From Micromonospora sp. ATCC 39149 (GTDB taxonomy: Bacteria > Actinomycetota > Actinomycetes > Mycobacteriales > Micromonosporaceae): a stretch of 40,769 bases of DNA. The translations under genes were made by a program, and so were the position numbers. The notes beneath the pieces are model-generated. The model was not told where the DNA came from. It saw only the letters and a list, made by a program, of their open reading frames with translations, and did not search any database. The number at the start of each line of letters is the position of its first letter. The first letter of the stretch is position 1. The stretch spans positions 2,577,349-2,618,117 of the forward strand of contig NZ_GG657738.1 of NCBI RefSeq assembly GCF_000158815.1. Reading direction: 5' to 3'. This document shows positions 14,189-22,693 of this stretch, piece after piece.

Positions 14189-14264
14189 GTTCGGCTGTGG
14201 CAGGGTATCGACGCGTTCGTCGAGCCGGGTGAGCGCCGCCTCGAGGTGGGCGGGCCATGGCACC

Positions 14265-15218
14265 TCAGAGGACGGCGTCGAGCGCGTCCAGGTCGTCGTC
14301 GCCGGGCTGCCACGTGCCGGCCTCGGCGTTGGCGCGCACCTGCTCCGGGGTGGTGGCCCCGGCAATGACCGAGGCCACCGCGGGCCGGGCGGCCAGCCCG
14401 CCGATCGCCACCTGGAGCATGGTGAGTCCCCGCTCGGCGGCGTACGCTTCGACCGCCTCGATGGTGTCCCACGGCGCGGCAGCGAGGCGTTCGGCGTACC
14501 GGCCACCGCCGGAGAGCCGGCTGCCGGTCGGGGCGGCCTCGCCACGCTTGTACTTGCCGGTGAGCAGGCCGTTCGCGAGCGGGAAGAACGGCAGCATACC
14601 CAGGCCGAAGCGCTCGCAGGCGGGAATGACCTCGGCCTCGACGCCCCGCTCCAGCAGCGAGTAGTGGTTCTGTGCGCTGACGAACCGGGCCCGACCGCTG
14701 GACGAGGAGACCCAGTCGGCGTCGGCGATCTGCCACCCGGCGAAGTTGGAGTTGCCCAGGTAGCGCACCTTACCGGCGCGCACCAGGTCGTCGAGGGCGG
14801 CGAGGGTCTCGTCGATCGGGGTGCTCGGGTCGGGCTCGTGCATCTGGTACAGGTCGATGTGGTCGGTGCCGAGCCGCCGCAGCGACGCCTCGACCGCGCG
14901 GGCGATGTAGCGCCGGGAGCCCCGGGCCCCGAAGTCCGCCCCGTTGAGCCCGTGCATGTCCATGCCGAACTTGGTAGCCAGCACCACCTCGTCCCGGCGG
15001 CCCTTGAGCGCCTGGCCGAGCAACTCCTCGGAGGTGCCCTGCGGCTCGCCGTAGATGTCGGCGGTGTCGAACAGGGTGATGCCGGCGTCGAGCGCCGCGT
15101 CGACCACCGCCCGGGTGCCGTCGAGGTCGAGCTTGCGGCCGAAGTTGTTGCAGCCGACGCCGACCACGGACACCACGAGCCCGGAATCGCCCAACCGGCG
15201 GTACGTCATCTCAGTCAC
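14265..15218 (-). CDS. Aldo/keto reductase
   Basis: This 317-residue NADPH-dependent oxidoreductase of the aldo/keto reductase family has the complete catalytic tetrad: D51 and Y56 in FDTADIYG, K83 in ATKFG and H127 in QMHEPD. It also has the barrel motif RYLGNSNFAGWQI and the late nucleotide-site region VIAGATTPEQV. Length is normal. It resembles the general-stress/voltage-channel-beta-like AKR subfamily; the natural substrate cannot be told from sequence. It is preceded by a repeat hairpin (15243-15288) that should isolate it from the ABC-F gene, so it probably has its own promoter in that gap. Confidence 0.93.
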   Translation of the reverse strand: MTEMTYRRLGDSGLVVSVVGVGCNNFGRKLDLDGTRAVVDAALDAGITLFDTADIYGEPQGTSEELLGQALKGRRDEVVLATKFGMDMHGLNGADFGARGSRRYIARAVEASLRRLGTDHIDLYQMHEPDPSTPIDETLAALDDLVRAGKVRYLGNSNFAGWQIADADWVSSSSGRARFVSAQNHYSLLERGVEAEVIPACERFGLGMLPFFPLANGLLTGKYKRGEAAPTGSRLSGGGRYAERLAAAPWDTIEAVEAYAAERGLTMLQVAIGGLAARPAVASVIAGATTPEQVRANAEAGTWQPGDDDLDALDAVL

Positions 15219-15242
15219 GCGATCAACCCTATGCCAGGCGTT

Positions 15243-15288
15243 AGGAGGGGCCCCTGTACAACGCTGTTCGTTAACAGGGGCCCCTCCT
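15243..15288. repeat. Inverted intergenic repeat forming a 15-bp hairpin
   Basis: Perfect arms (15243-15257 with 15274-15288) contain the palindrome GGGGCCCC. The right arm, read on the - strand, extends into AGGAGGGGCCCCTGTTAAC, which matches the unit at 6608-6657 at about 16 of 19 positions. The ABC-F stop codon TAA (15290-15288) sits at the edge of the element. In this inverted arrangement it can also act as the ABC-F terminator. Confidence 0.8.
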
Positions 15289-16964
15289 TACACGTCCCAG
15301 ACCGGCTCGGGGGTCTCGACGACCTCGCCGTCCTTGCCGAACAGCAGGAAGCGGTCGAAGGATCGGGTGAACCAGCGGTCGTGGGTCACCGCGATCACCG
15401 TGCCCGAGAACGCCGCGAGGCCGGCCTCCAGCGCCTCCGCGCTGGCCAGGTCCAGGTTGTCGGTCGGCTCGTCGAGCAGCAGCAGCGTCGCCCCGGACAG
15501 CTCCAGCAGCAGGACCAGGAAGCGGGCCTGCTGGCCGCCGGAGAGGGTGCCGAAGCGCTGGTCGCCCTGCCCGGCCAACTCGTACCGGCTCAGTGCGGCC
15601 ATCGCCGCGTGCCGGTCCATCCCGGCCCGGTGGTCGTCCCCGCGCCACAGGACCTCGACCAGCGTCTTGGCCATCAGCTCGGGCCGGTCGTGGGTCTGCG
15701 AGAAGTGGCCGGGGCGTACCCGCGCGCCGAGCCGGACCACCCCGTCGTGCGCCACCGGGGCCAGCGCGGCGGCCCCGTCGACCGGGCCGTTGGCCGGGTC
15801 CGGGTCGGTGCCGCCCCGGGCCAGCAGTCGCAGGAAGTGCGATTTGCCGGTGCCGTTGGCCCCGAGCACCGCGAGCCGATCGCCGTACCAGATCTCCAGG
15901 TCGAACGGGTAGGTCAGGCCGTCGAGCTCAAGCTGCTCGGCGATCACCGCGCGCTTGCCGGTGCGCCCGCCGGTCAGGCGCATCCGAATGTCCTGGTCCT
16001 TCGGTGGTACGGGCGGCGGCCCGGCCTCCTCGAACTTGCGCAGCCGGGTCTGCGCGGCCTGGTACCGCGACGCCAGCCCGTCGTTGTACGCGGCCTTCTG
16101 CTTGTACATCAGCACCAGCTCGCGCAGCTTCTGGTGCTCCTCGTCCCAGCGGCGGCGCAGTTCGTCGAGGCGGGCGTGCCGGGCCACCCGCGCGTCGTGC
16201 CAGCTCGCGAAGCCCCCCGGGTGCACCCAGGCGCTGCCACCCTCCACGGCGACCACCCGGTCGGCGGTGCGGGCCAGCAGCTCCCGGTCGTGCGAGACGT
16301 AGAGCACCGACTTCGACGACTCGCGCAGCCGGTCCTCCAGCCACCGCTTGCCCGGCACGTCGAGGAAGTTGTCCGGCTCGTCGAGCAGCAGCACCTCGTC
16401 GGGGCCGCGCAGCAGCAGTTCGAGGGCGAAGCGCTTCTGCTGGCCGCCGGAGAGGGTACGCACCGGGCGGTCCCGGGCGGTGTCCCAGGGCAGGTGGAGC
16501 ACGGTCGTGGCGACGGTGTCAAAAAGGACCTCGGCGTCGTAACCGCCGCTCTCGCCCCAGGCGGCGAGCGCGTCAGCGTAAGCGAGCTGCGCCTTGGCGG
16601 CGGCGTTGCCGTACTTGCCGCGCACCTCGGCCGCACGCATGGCCGCTTCGGTCTCGGCGAGTCGGCGGCCGGCCTCGCGCAGCGCCGGCGGCCCGAGCGA
16701 CAGGGCCAGGTCGGCGAGGGTGGTGTCGTCGCCGATCATGCCGATGAACTGGCGCATCACGCCGAGGCCACCGGACCGGGCGATTCCGCCCGAGCGCACC
16801 GGCAGATCGCCGGCGACCATCCGCAACAGCGTCGTCTTGCCCGCGCCGTTCGGCCCGACCAGGGCGACCTTGGTGCCCTCACCGACCCGGAACGACACAT
16901 CGGCGAAGAGCTCCCGACCGTCAGGGAGAATGTGCCCGACGGCTCCCACGTCCACGTATCCCAC
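15288..16964 (-). CDS. ABC-F family ATPase
   Basis: The 558-residue protein has two ABC ATPase domains and no membrane segments, the arrangement of ABC-F translation factors that act at the ribosomal E site. Domain 1 has Walker A GPNGAGKTT (37-45), signature LSGGQQ (171-176) and Walker B LLLDEP (192-197). Domain 2 has GANGTGKS (368-375), LSGGQQ (474-479) and LLLLDEP (495-500). A charged helical linker rich in Arg and Gln (about 258-312) joins them. The first domain reads DEPDNFLD where DEPTNHLD is usual. Members either rescue stalled ribosomes or protect from ribosome-targeting antibiotics; sequence alone does not decide. The start is GTG at 16964. Confidence 0.93.
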   Translation of the reverse strand: MGYVDVGAVGHILPDGRELFADVSFRVGEGTKVALVGPNGAGKTTLLRMVAGDLPVRSGGIARSGGLGVMRQFIGMIGDDTTLADLALSLGPPALREAGRRLAETEAAMRAAEVRGKYGNAAAKAQLAYADALAAWGESGGYDAEVLFDTVATTVLHLPWDTARDRPVRTLSGGQQKRFALELLLRGPDEVLLLDEPDNFLDVPGKRWLEDRLRESSKSVLYVSHDRELLARTADRVVAVEGGSAWVHPGGFASWHDARVARHARLDELRRRWDEEHQKLRELVLMYKQKAAYNDGLASRYQAAQTRLRKFEEAGPPPVPPKDQDIRMRLTGGRTGKRAVIAEQLELDGLTYPFDLEIWYGDRLAVLGANGTGKSHFLRLLARGGTDPDPANGPVDGAAALAPVAHDGVVRLGARVRPGHFSQTHDRPELMAKTLVEVLWRGDDHRAGMDRHAAMAALSRYELAGQGDQRFGTLSGGQQARFLVLLLELSGATLLLLDEPTDNLDLASAEALEAGLAAFSGTVIAVTHDRWFTRSFDRFLLFGKDGEVVETPEPVWDV

Positions 16965-17043
16965 GCCGGCATCCTGCCCGAGCGGGCCGGGCGGGCGACA
17001 CCCGATTACCGGGGCGATCGCTCGACCATCGGGCCGCCCCCGA

Positions 17044-17658
17044 TCAGCGGGTGACCCGCAGCACCCGGTAGCCCTTCTGGCTGGCGTGCCGCCGCACCTG
17101 CCAACCCCGCTCCACCAGCCAGCGGTGCAGCGAGTCGCCGCCGAGGTGGCGGGCGACCACCAGCCAGGCCACGCCGTCCGGGGCGAGCCGGGGCAGCCAG
17201 CGCAGCAGCAGCTCGTGCAGGCCCTCCTTGCCGATCCGGATCGGCGGGTTGGACCAGAGCTGGGCGAACGTCACATCGGCCGGCACGTCGTCCGGGGCGG
17301 CGACCCGGATCCGGTCGGCGGCGCCGACCCGCTCGGCGTTGGCCGCGGCGAGCGCCCGGGCCCGTTCGTTAACGTCGACGGCCCAGACGATGGCCGCCGG
17401 GGCGCTGCCGGCCAGCACGCAGGCGATCGGGCCGAAGCCGCACCCCAGGTCCAGCAGGGGGCCGGCGGCGTCGGGTGCCGGCAGGTCCGCCTTGCGCAGG
17501 AGGACGGCGGTGCCCGGGTCGAGGCGGTCGGCGGAGAAGACCCCGCCGGCCGAGGTCAGCGTGTAGTCGCGCCCGGCAGCGGTGAACTCGACCTCCCGGG
17601 GGCGGGCGGCGGTTCCGGGTTCAGCGGAGAAGTAGTGGTCGCCGGTCACGCCCGGCAT
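17044..17658 (-). CDS. RsmC-like class I SAM methyltransferase
   Basis: The 204-residue protein starts MPGVTGDHYFSAEPG and has SAM motif I DLGCGFGP (70-77), the acidic motif AVDVNERA and the catalytic NPPI (137-140) followed by RIGKEG. The NPP motif with this spacing belongs to the MTS/RsmC group, which methylates guanine N2 in 16S rRNA. Here the single-domain length matches the actinobacterial RsmC-like proteins rather than two-domain RsmC. The ATG at 17658 is chosen because the frame upstream is not family-like. It is followed by the ABC-F gene after 79 bases, possibly a ribosome-related pair. Confidence 0.88.
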   Translation of the reverse strand: MPGVTGDHYFSAEPGTAARPREVEFTAAGRDYTLTSAGGVFSADRLDPGTAVLLRKADLPAPDAAGPLLDLGCGFGPIACVLAGSAPAAIVWAVDVNERARALAAANAERVGAADRIRVAAPDDVPADVTFAQLWSNPPIRIGKEGLHELLLRWLPRLAPDGVAWLVVARHLGGDSLHRWLVERGWQVRRHASQKGYRVLRVTR

Positions 17659-17749
17659 TCTCGCACTGACGGGCGGACAGCCCGGCGCGGCCCGGACAGC
17701 CGGCCCGCGCCGGGCTCGCCGCAGGCGGGGCGGGCCGCGCCGCAGTTTC

Positions 17750-17794
17750 GGGGTATTACCCCCTAAAGGGATAATAGCCCCTACTCTGGGTGAC
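17750..17794 (+). promoter_or_regulatory. Inverted repeat and possible leaderless promoter
   Basis: GGGGTATTA (17750-17758) and TAATAGCCCC (17772-17781) form an imperfect inverted repeat with one extra base, enclosing CCCTAAAGGG. Immediately after it, TACTCT (17782-17787) fits a -10 box and lies 7 bases before the ATG at 17795, the spacing expected for a transcript starting at the start codon. No good -35 is seen at 17-18 bases, so an activator or alternative sigma factor may be needed. Confidence 0.45.
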
Positions 17795-18856
17795 ATGGTG
17801 TATCGGTACGAGTCCGATGAGGACGCTTTCGAGGGGCACCCCCGCCCCGGGTCGGACCTGTCGGTGGCCTGGGGCCACCCGCCCGCCCGCACCGGGCCCG
17901 CGCCGTCCCGGTTCCCGACGCCGTCGCTGCCCCGGACCAGCCGGATCGCGCTGCCCGCGTCCGCTCCGCCCCCGCCGCCGGCCACCGCGCCGCCGCCGGC
18001 CGCCCCCCGCCCCGCCCCGTCGGCGGGGTACGCCACCATGCAGCCGCTGCACCTGCCCCGGTCCCGACGGGCCCCGGACAACCGCAACGGCGGCCGGCTC
18101 TGGCAGGTGATGTTCGGCGGCGCGGCGGTCCTGGCGTTGTTCGCCCTCTGCGGGCTCGGCGGTGCCGCGCTGCTGGCCGACCGGGCCTCCGAACCCCAGG
18201 TCGCGCCGAGCCCGCCGGCCGCCGCCCCGTCGCCATCGACGACCGTACGGCAGGACATCGACTCCCGGGACACCGACGCGGCGCCGCTGACGGCCAAGGA
18301 GGTCTTCCCCGGCCAGAACGTCACGGTCGGCGACGGCGAGGAGCCGTACGAGGTGCTCAAGAGCCAGTCCAGCGGAAGCTGCGTGGTCGCCGCCGCCGGC
18401 GAGGTCGCGGACCTGCTCGTCCGGCTCGGCTGCAACCAGGTGGTCCGGGCGAGCCTACGCTCCCCCGACGGCGACCACCTGCTCACCGCCGGGCTGTTCA
18501 ACCTGACCGACAAGGCCACCGCCCAGCGCGTCCGGGACCGCCTCCGGCAACTGCTCGACGAGCGGCAGGGCCGGTTCCGTGGCCTACCGGCCGGCGACGG
18601 CACCGAGGCGCTGACCGAGGCACCGGCCCGGGTCGGCTGGCAGGTACGCGGCCACTACCTCGCGTACTGCCTCGTGGTCCGCGCCGACGGCGAACCGGTG
18701 AAGGCCGCCGACCCGAAGGTGCGCGAGATCCTCTTCGACCTGATCGAGCTGCACCTCACCAAGGGCGTGCTGGAACGCCGGGCAACCGGTGGCACCGCCG
18801 GCCAGCCGACGACCAGCCCCAACGACCGCGAAGAGGGCGACGCCGAGAACGACTGA
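17795..18856 (+). CDS. Membrane protein of unknown function with Pro-rich N-terminus
   Basis: The 353-residue protein has a disordered Pro/Ala-rich cytoplasmic part (1-100), one membrane helix (about 104-127), a Pro/Ser linker and an extracellular domain (about 150-330). That domain contains the pairs EVFPGQNVTVGDGEEPYEVL, SSGSCVVAAAGEV and RLGCNQVVRA, and ends in a polar tail. Two cysteines close together (in GSCVVA and LGCNQ) could form a disulfide, with another in YLAYCLVV. I do not recognise a named domain. The orientation N-in/C-out is inferred from the positive residues before the helix. It has no clear ribosome-binding site, in line with leaderless translation. It is convergent with truA. 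Confidence 0.85.
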   Translation: MVYRYESDEDAFEGHPRPGSDLSVAWGHPPARTGPAPSRFPTPSLPRTSRIALPASAPPPPPATAPPPAAPRPAPSAGYATMQPLHLPRSRRAPDNRNGGRLWQVMFGGAAVLALFALCGLGGAALLADRASEPQVAPSPPAAAPSPSTTVRQDIDSRDTDAAPLTAKEVFPGQNVTVGDGEEPYEVLKSQSSGSCVVAAAGEVADLLVRLGCNQVVRASLRSPDGDHLLTAGLFNLTDKATAQRVRDRLRQLLDERQGRFRGLPAGDGTEALTEAPARVGWQVRGHYLAYCLVVRADGEPVKAADPKVREILFDLIELHLTKGVLERRATGGTAGQPTTSPNDREEGDAEND

Positions 18857-18894
18857 CGGGCGCGGCGCTGGGCCCTCCCGTGAGGAGCCCGCGT

Positions 18895-19725
18895 TCAGCC
18901 CCCGGTGGGGACGCGGAGCCGGCGGGTCAGGTCGGCGCGGCGGGCGTACTCGGCGGGGTCGTCGGGATAGCCGACGGCGACCAGCGTGAGCCCGTGCGCC
19001 GGGGCCACCGTCACCTCGCTGGACCGCTCCCGCCGGGTGAGCAGGCTGCCCGGCCAGTCCACCGGGCGTCGCCCGTCCCCCGCCACCAACATCGCACCGA
19101 CCAGGCTGCGCACCATTGCCTGACAGAACGCGTCGGCTTGCACGGTGGCGACCAGGAGGCCGCCCGGGTCGCGCCGCCAGTCCAGCCGGGTCACCTCCCT
19201 CAGCGTGGTGGCGTTCTCCTTCCGCCGGCAGTACGCGGCGAAGTCGTGCTCCCCCACCAGCCCCGCCGCGGCGGCGTTGAGCAGGGCCGGGTCGAGCGGC
19301 TTCGGCCAGGCCAGCACCTCGTGCCGGCGCAGCGGCTCGGCGCCGAAGGGTGCGTCGGTCACCCGATACTCGTAGCGGCGGAAGGTGGCCGAGAACCGGG
19401 CGTCGAAGTCCGCCGGCACCTCGGTCATCGCCCGCACCCGCACGTCGGTGGGGAGCAGCCGGGCCAGCCGGCGCAGCAGCCGGCCCTCGTGCTCGCGCCA
19501 CACGGCGGCGGGCAGGTCGAGGTGGCAGACCTGACCGGTGGCATGCACCCCGGCGTCGGTCCGCCCGGCCACGGTCAGCCCGGTCGCCACCCCCGCACCG
19601 AGGACCAGATCAAGTGTCCCGGTGAGCACGCCGGCCACCGTCCGCCGGGCCGGCTGGGCCGCCCAGCCGGAGAAATTGGTGCCGTCGTATGCGACGGTCA
19701 GCCGCAGCCTGACCCGCTCGTCCAC
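18895..19725 (-). CDS. truA: tRNA pseudouridine(38-40) synthase TruA
   Basis: TruA converts uridines 38-40 of the tRNA anticodon arm to pseudouridine. The 276-residue product has the family start LRLTVAYDGTNFSGWA and the catalytic aspartate in AGRTDAGVHATGQV. Also present are RRYEYRV, YCRRKEN and the late motif FCQAMVRSLVGAML. The GTG at 19725 is chosen for its GAGGAGG ribosome-binding site 6 bases upstream and the family N-terminus. It follows rplQ but a strong hairpin lies between, so it may be expressed only by read-through or from its own start. The gene arrangement rplQ-truA is usual in actinobacteria. Confidence 0.95.
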   Translation of the reverse strand: MDERVRLRLTVAYDGTNFSGWAAQPARRTVAGVLTGTLDLVLGAGVATGLTVAGRTDAGVHATGQVCHLDLPAAVWREHEGRLLRRLARLLPTDVRVRAMTEVPADFDARFSATFRRYEYRVTDAPFGAEPLRRHEVLAWPKPLDPALLNAAAAGLVGEHDFAAYCRRKENATTLREVTRLDWRRDPGGLLVATVQADAFCQAMVRSLVGAMLVAGDGRRPVDWPGSLLTRRERSSEVTVAPAHGLTLVAVGYPDDPAEYARRADLTRRLRVPTGG

Positions 19726-19743
19726 CTCGTACCTCCTCACGGT

Positions 19744-19780
19744 TCGGGCCCGGCACCCCAGGAAGGGATGCCGGGCCCGA
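19744..19780 (-). terminator. Hairpin between rplQ and truA
   Basis: A perfect 12-bp stem (19744-19755 with 19769-19780) with a 13-base loop lies between the rplQ stop and the truA ribosome-binding site. It probably ends or attenuates the rpoA-rplQ transcript. Confidence 0.7.
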
Positions 19781-19795
19781 CGATGCTGCCGCTGC

Positions 19796-20362
19796 TCAGG
19801 CCTTGTTCTCGGTGCCTTCGGCGGCCTCGTCGCTGTCCTCGCGGGCAGCGGCGGTGTCACCGGACGCCGACACCGGCGCCTCGGAGTCCTGGTCGGCCTG
19901 GGCCGGCTCCGGAGTCTCCTCGGCCGGTGCCAGCGCCTCGACCTTGTCCTGCTGCGCGGCCTTGCGGGCGGCGGTCTTCTTGTTCGCCTTCGGCTCGGCG
20001 ACCTGAAGCTCCTCGACCAGCTCGATGATCGCCATCGGAGCGGCGTCACCCTTGCGCGGACCGGTCTTCACGATCCGGGTGTAGCCGCCCGGCCGGTTGG
20101 CGTACCGGGGCGCGATCTGGTCGAACAGGGTGTAGACCACGTCCTTGTCCTTGACGACGCCCAGCACCCGGCGGCGGGAGGCGAGGTCGCCCCGCTTGGC
20201 CTTGGTGATGAGCTGCTCGGCCAGCGGACGCAGCCGCCGGGCCTTCGTCTCGGTGGTCTGGATCTTGCCGTGCTGGAACAGCGCGGTGGCCAGGTTGGCC
20301 AGCATCAGCCGCTCGTGCGCGGGGCTGCCGCCGAGGCGGGGGCCCTTGGTGGGCGTGGGCAT
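19796..20362 (-). CDS. rplQ: 50S ribosomal protein L17
   Basis: The first 120 residues are a normal L17 ([22 protein letters not shown] near the start, [33 protein letters not shown]). A tail of about 65 residues, rich in Ala, Glu, Asp and Pro, is added at the C-terminus; such tails are seen in actinobacterial L17 but are absent from E. coli L17. It follows rpoA by 34 bases and is co-transcribed with it. Confidence 0.97.
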   Translation of the reverse strand: MPTPTKGPRLGGSPAHERLMLANLATALFQHGKIQTTETKARRLRPLAEQLITKAKRGDLASRRRVLGVVKDKDVVYTLFDQIAPRYANRPGGYTRIVKTGPRKGDAAPMAIIELVEELQVAEPKANKKTAARKAAQQDKVEALAPAEETPEPAQADQDSEAPVSASGDTAAAREDSDEAAEGTENKA

Positions 20363-20396
20363 GCTTGGTGCTCCTCAGGTGTGGCGGCAGCGGGGA

Positions 20397-21419
20397 CTAG
20401 AGCTGCTCGGTCTCGCGGTAGTCGTCGGTGTCGTAGTCGGCCTCACCGAAGGCGTCCACGACGTGCGCCGGGTCGAAGTTCGGGGCCGAGTCCTTCAGCC
20501 CCAGACCCATCCCGGCCAGCTTCATCTTGACCTCGTCGATCGACTTCTGGCCGAAGTTGCGGATGTCGAGGAGGTCGGCCTCGGTGCGCCCGATCAGCTC
20601 ACCGACGGAGTTGATGCCCTCGCGCTTGAGGCAGTTGTAGGAGCGGACGGTGAGGTCCAGCTCCTCGATCGGCAGGGCCAGGTCCGCCGCCAGCTGGGCG
20701 TCCTGCGGGGAAGGCCCGATGTCGATGCCCTCGGCGGTCTCGTCCAGCTCCCGGGCCAGCCCGAAGAGCTCCACAAGCGTCGAACCGGCAGAGGCCAGCG
20801 CGGTGCGCGGGCCCATCGACGGCTTGGTCTCGACGTCGATGATCAGCCGGTCGAAGTCGGTCCGCTGCTCGACCCGGGTCGCCTCGACGCGGTACGTCAC
20901 CTTCAGCACCGGCGAGTAGATCGAGTCGACCGGAATCCGGCCGATCTCGGCGCCGGCCTGCTTGTTCTGCGCCGCCGTCACGTAGCCGCGACCCCGCTCG
21001 ACGGTCAGCTCCATGTCGAGCCGGCCCTTGCCGTTGAGGGTGGCGAGCTTCAGGTCCGGGTTGTGCACCGAAACGCCGGCCGGGGGCTGGATGTCGCCCG
21101 CGGTCACGTCGCCCGGGCCCTGCTTGCGCAGGTACATGCTGACCGGCTCGTCGTGCTCGGAGCTGACGCACAGCTCCTTGATGTTCATGACGAGCTCGAC
21201 CACGTCCTCCTTGACGCCGGGGATCGTGGTGAACTCGTGCAGCACGCCGTCGATCTTGATGGAGGTGACCGCCGCACCCGGGATCGACGACAGCAGCGTG
21301 CGCCGCAGCGAGTTGCCCAGGGTGTACCCGAAGCCCGGCTCCAGCGGCTCGATGGTGAACCGGGAGCGGGTCTCGTTGATCGACTCTTCGGACAGAGACG
21401 GTCGCTGGCTGATGAGCAT
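20397..21419 (-). CDS. rpoA: DNA-directed RNA polymerase subunit alpha
   Basis: The 340-residue alpha subunit dimerises to start assembly of RNA polymerase. The N-terminal domain ([25 protein letters not shown]) and the C-terminal DNA- and activator-binding domain ([21 protein letters not shown], then [15 protein letters not shown]) are both complete. The tail is acidic. A hairpin lies upstream, after rpsD. The ribosome-binding site is a weak GAGAAG. Confidence 0.98.
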   Translation of the reverse strand: MLISQRPSLSEESINETRSRFTIEPLEPGFGYTLGNSLRRTLLSSIPGAAVTSIKIDGVLHEFTTIPGVKEDVVELVMNIKELCVSSEHDEPVSMYLRKQGPGDVTAGDIQPPAGVSVHNPDLKLATLNGKGRLDMELTVERGRGYVTAAQNKQAGAEIGRIPVDSIYSPVLKVTYRVEATRVEQRTDFDRLIIDVETKPSMGPRTALASAGSTLVELFGLARELDETAEGIDIGPSPQDAQLAADLALPIEELDLTVRSYNCLKREGINSVGELIGRTEADLLDIRNFGQKSIDEVKMKLAGMGLGLKDSAPNFDPAHVVDAFGEADYDTDDYRETEQL

Positions 21420-21475
21420 GTCTTCTCTTCTCTTCCGGGACGCCCGCTATTTGACGTCCACGACACAAACCGTTC

Positions 21476-21505
21476 CGGTGGTCCGCCCCGCAGGGCGGAC
21501 CACCG
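21476..21505 (-). terminator. Hairpin in the rpsD-rpoA gap
   Basis: A perfect 13-bp stem (21476-21488 with 21493-21505) with a 4-base loop begins 13 bases after the rpsD stop. There is no T-run. It may attenuate transcription into rpoA or stabilise the 3' end of the upstream mRNA. Confidence 0.55.
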
Positions 21506-21517
21506 CAACGAGCCCGA

Positions 21518-22144
21518 CTACTTGGAGTAGAGCTCGACGATCAGCTGCTCCTGGACCTGGGTGTCGATCACCTGGCGAGCCGGGAGCGAGTGCACGAGCA
21601 CCTTCATCTGGCTCGGGATGGCCTCCAGCCACGCCGGAACCGTCCTGGAGCCGGCCTCGGCCTGCGCCACGATGAACGGGGTGAGCTCCTTGCTCTTGCC
21701 CCGGACCTCGATGATGTCGTGCTCCTTGACGCGGTACGACGGGATGTCGACCTTCTTGCCGTTCACCGTGAAGTGACCGTGCTTGACCAGCTGGCGCGCC
21801 ATGTCCCGGGACTTGGCGTAGCCGGCCCGGTAGACCACGTTGTCCAGCCGCGACTCGAGGATCTGCAGGAGGACCTCACCGGTCTTGGCCTGCTTGGCCA
21901 CGGCCTCCTCGTAGTAGCCGCGGAACTGCTTCTCCAGCACGCCGTACACGCGGCGAGCCTTCTGCTTCTCACGGAGCTGGAGCAGGTACTCCGTCTCCTT
22001 CGTGCGGCCGCGGCCGTGCTGCCCGGGCGGGAACGGCCGGGACTCGAACGGGCACTTCGGGCCATCGCACTTGCTGCCCTTGAGGAACAGCTTCATCTTC
22101 TCCCGCCGGCAACGGCGGCAGTCAGCACCGGTGTAACGAGCCAT
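21518..22144 (-). CDS. rpsD: 30S ribosomal protein S4
   Basis: This 208-residue protein is the primary 16S rRNA-binding S4. It has the zinc-type N-terminus with C9, C12, C26 and C31, and the S4 RNA-binding domain (RLDNVVYRAGYAKSRDMARQ, GHFTVNGKKVDIPSY). It lies 14 bases after rpsK. In many bacteria S4 represses translation of this operon. Confidence 0.98.
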   Translation of the reverse strand: MARYTGADCRRCRREKMKLFLKGSKCDGPKCPFESRPFPPGQHGRGRTKETEYLLQLREKQKARRVYGVLEKQFRGYYEEAVAKQAKTGEVLLQILESRLDNVVYRAGYAKSRDMARQLVKHGHFTVNGKKVDIPSYRVKEHDIIEVRGKSKELTPFIVAQAEAGSRTVPAWLEAIPSQMKVLVHSLPARQVIDTQVQEQLIVELYSK

Positions 22145-22158
22145 CTCTCTCTAACCTC

Positions 22159-22566
22159 TCAGACCCGGCGACGCTTCGGCGGACGGCACCCGTTGTGCGG
22201 CTGCGGTGTCACGTCGGAGATCTGACCGACCTCCAGCCCGACGGCCTGCAGCGAACGGATGGCGGTCTCCCGGCCGGAGCCGGGGCCCTTGACGAACACG
22301 TCGACCTTGCGCATGCCGTGCTCCATCGCCCGACGCGCGGCGGCCTCGGCGGCCAACTGCGCGGCGAACGGGGTCGACTTGCGGGAGCCCTTGAAGCCCA
22401 CCTGGCCGGCGGAGGCCCAGGAGATGACCGCACCGGTCGGGTCCGTGATGGACACGATGGTGTTGTTGAAGGTGCTCTTGATGTGCGCCTGCCCGTGGGC
22501 GACGTTCTTGCGTTCCTTGCGCCGGACCTTCTTGACGGCGGCTCCGGCACGAGCCTTCGGTGGCAT
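22159..22566 (-). CDS. rpsK: 30S ribosomal protein S11
   Basis: The 135-residue S11 shows [16 protein letters not shown], the conserved [12 protein letters not shown] and the C-terminal [18 protein letters not shown]. It forms the platform of the 30S subunit. Complete, ATG start at 22566. A 127-base gap to rpsM contains nothing I can assign. Confidence 0.98.
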
Positions 22567-22693
22567 AAGTCTGTGCGCTCCTGTATTGGTTCTCGATCGG
22601 CTGCTGGTCTTCGCCCGTTGATTACGTAGACACCGGTTCCGGTTGGAGCCTGGCCTACCTCGGCGGCGAACGACCAGAATTCCGGTTTAAGAA

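Noticed and set aside
7314..14258. A 2314-codon open frame on the - strand, antisense to the large secreted gene
   Set aside because: Such frames arise from the strong GC bias at third codon positions. The translation is Val/Arg/Gly-rich with no domain, while the + strand gives clear domains.
14229..17054. A 941-codon + strand open frame over the aldo/keto reductase and ABC-F genes
   Set aside because: It is antisense to two well-recognised genes and has no family-like sequence.
15288..17658. ABC-F plus methyltransferase as an antibiotic self-resistance pair
   Set aside because: No biosynthetic genes are nearby and the methyltransferase is RsmC-like rather than of a resistance type; a housekeeping role is equally likely.
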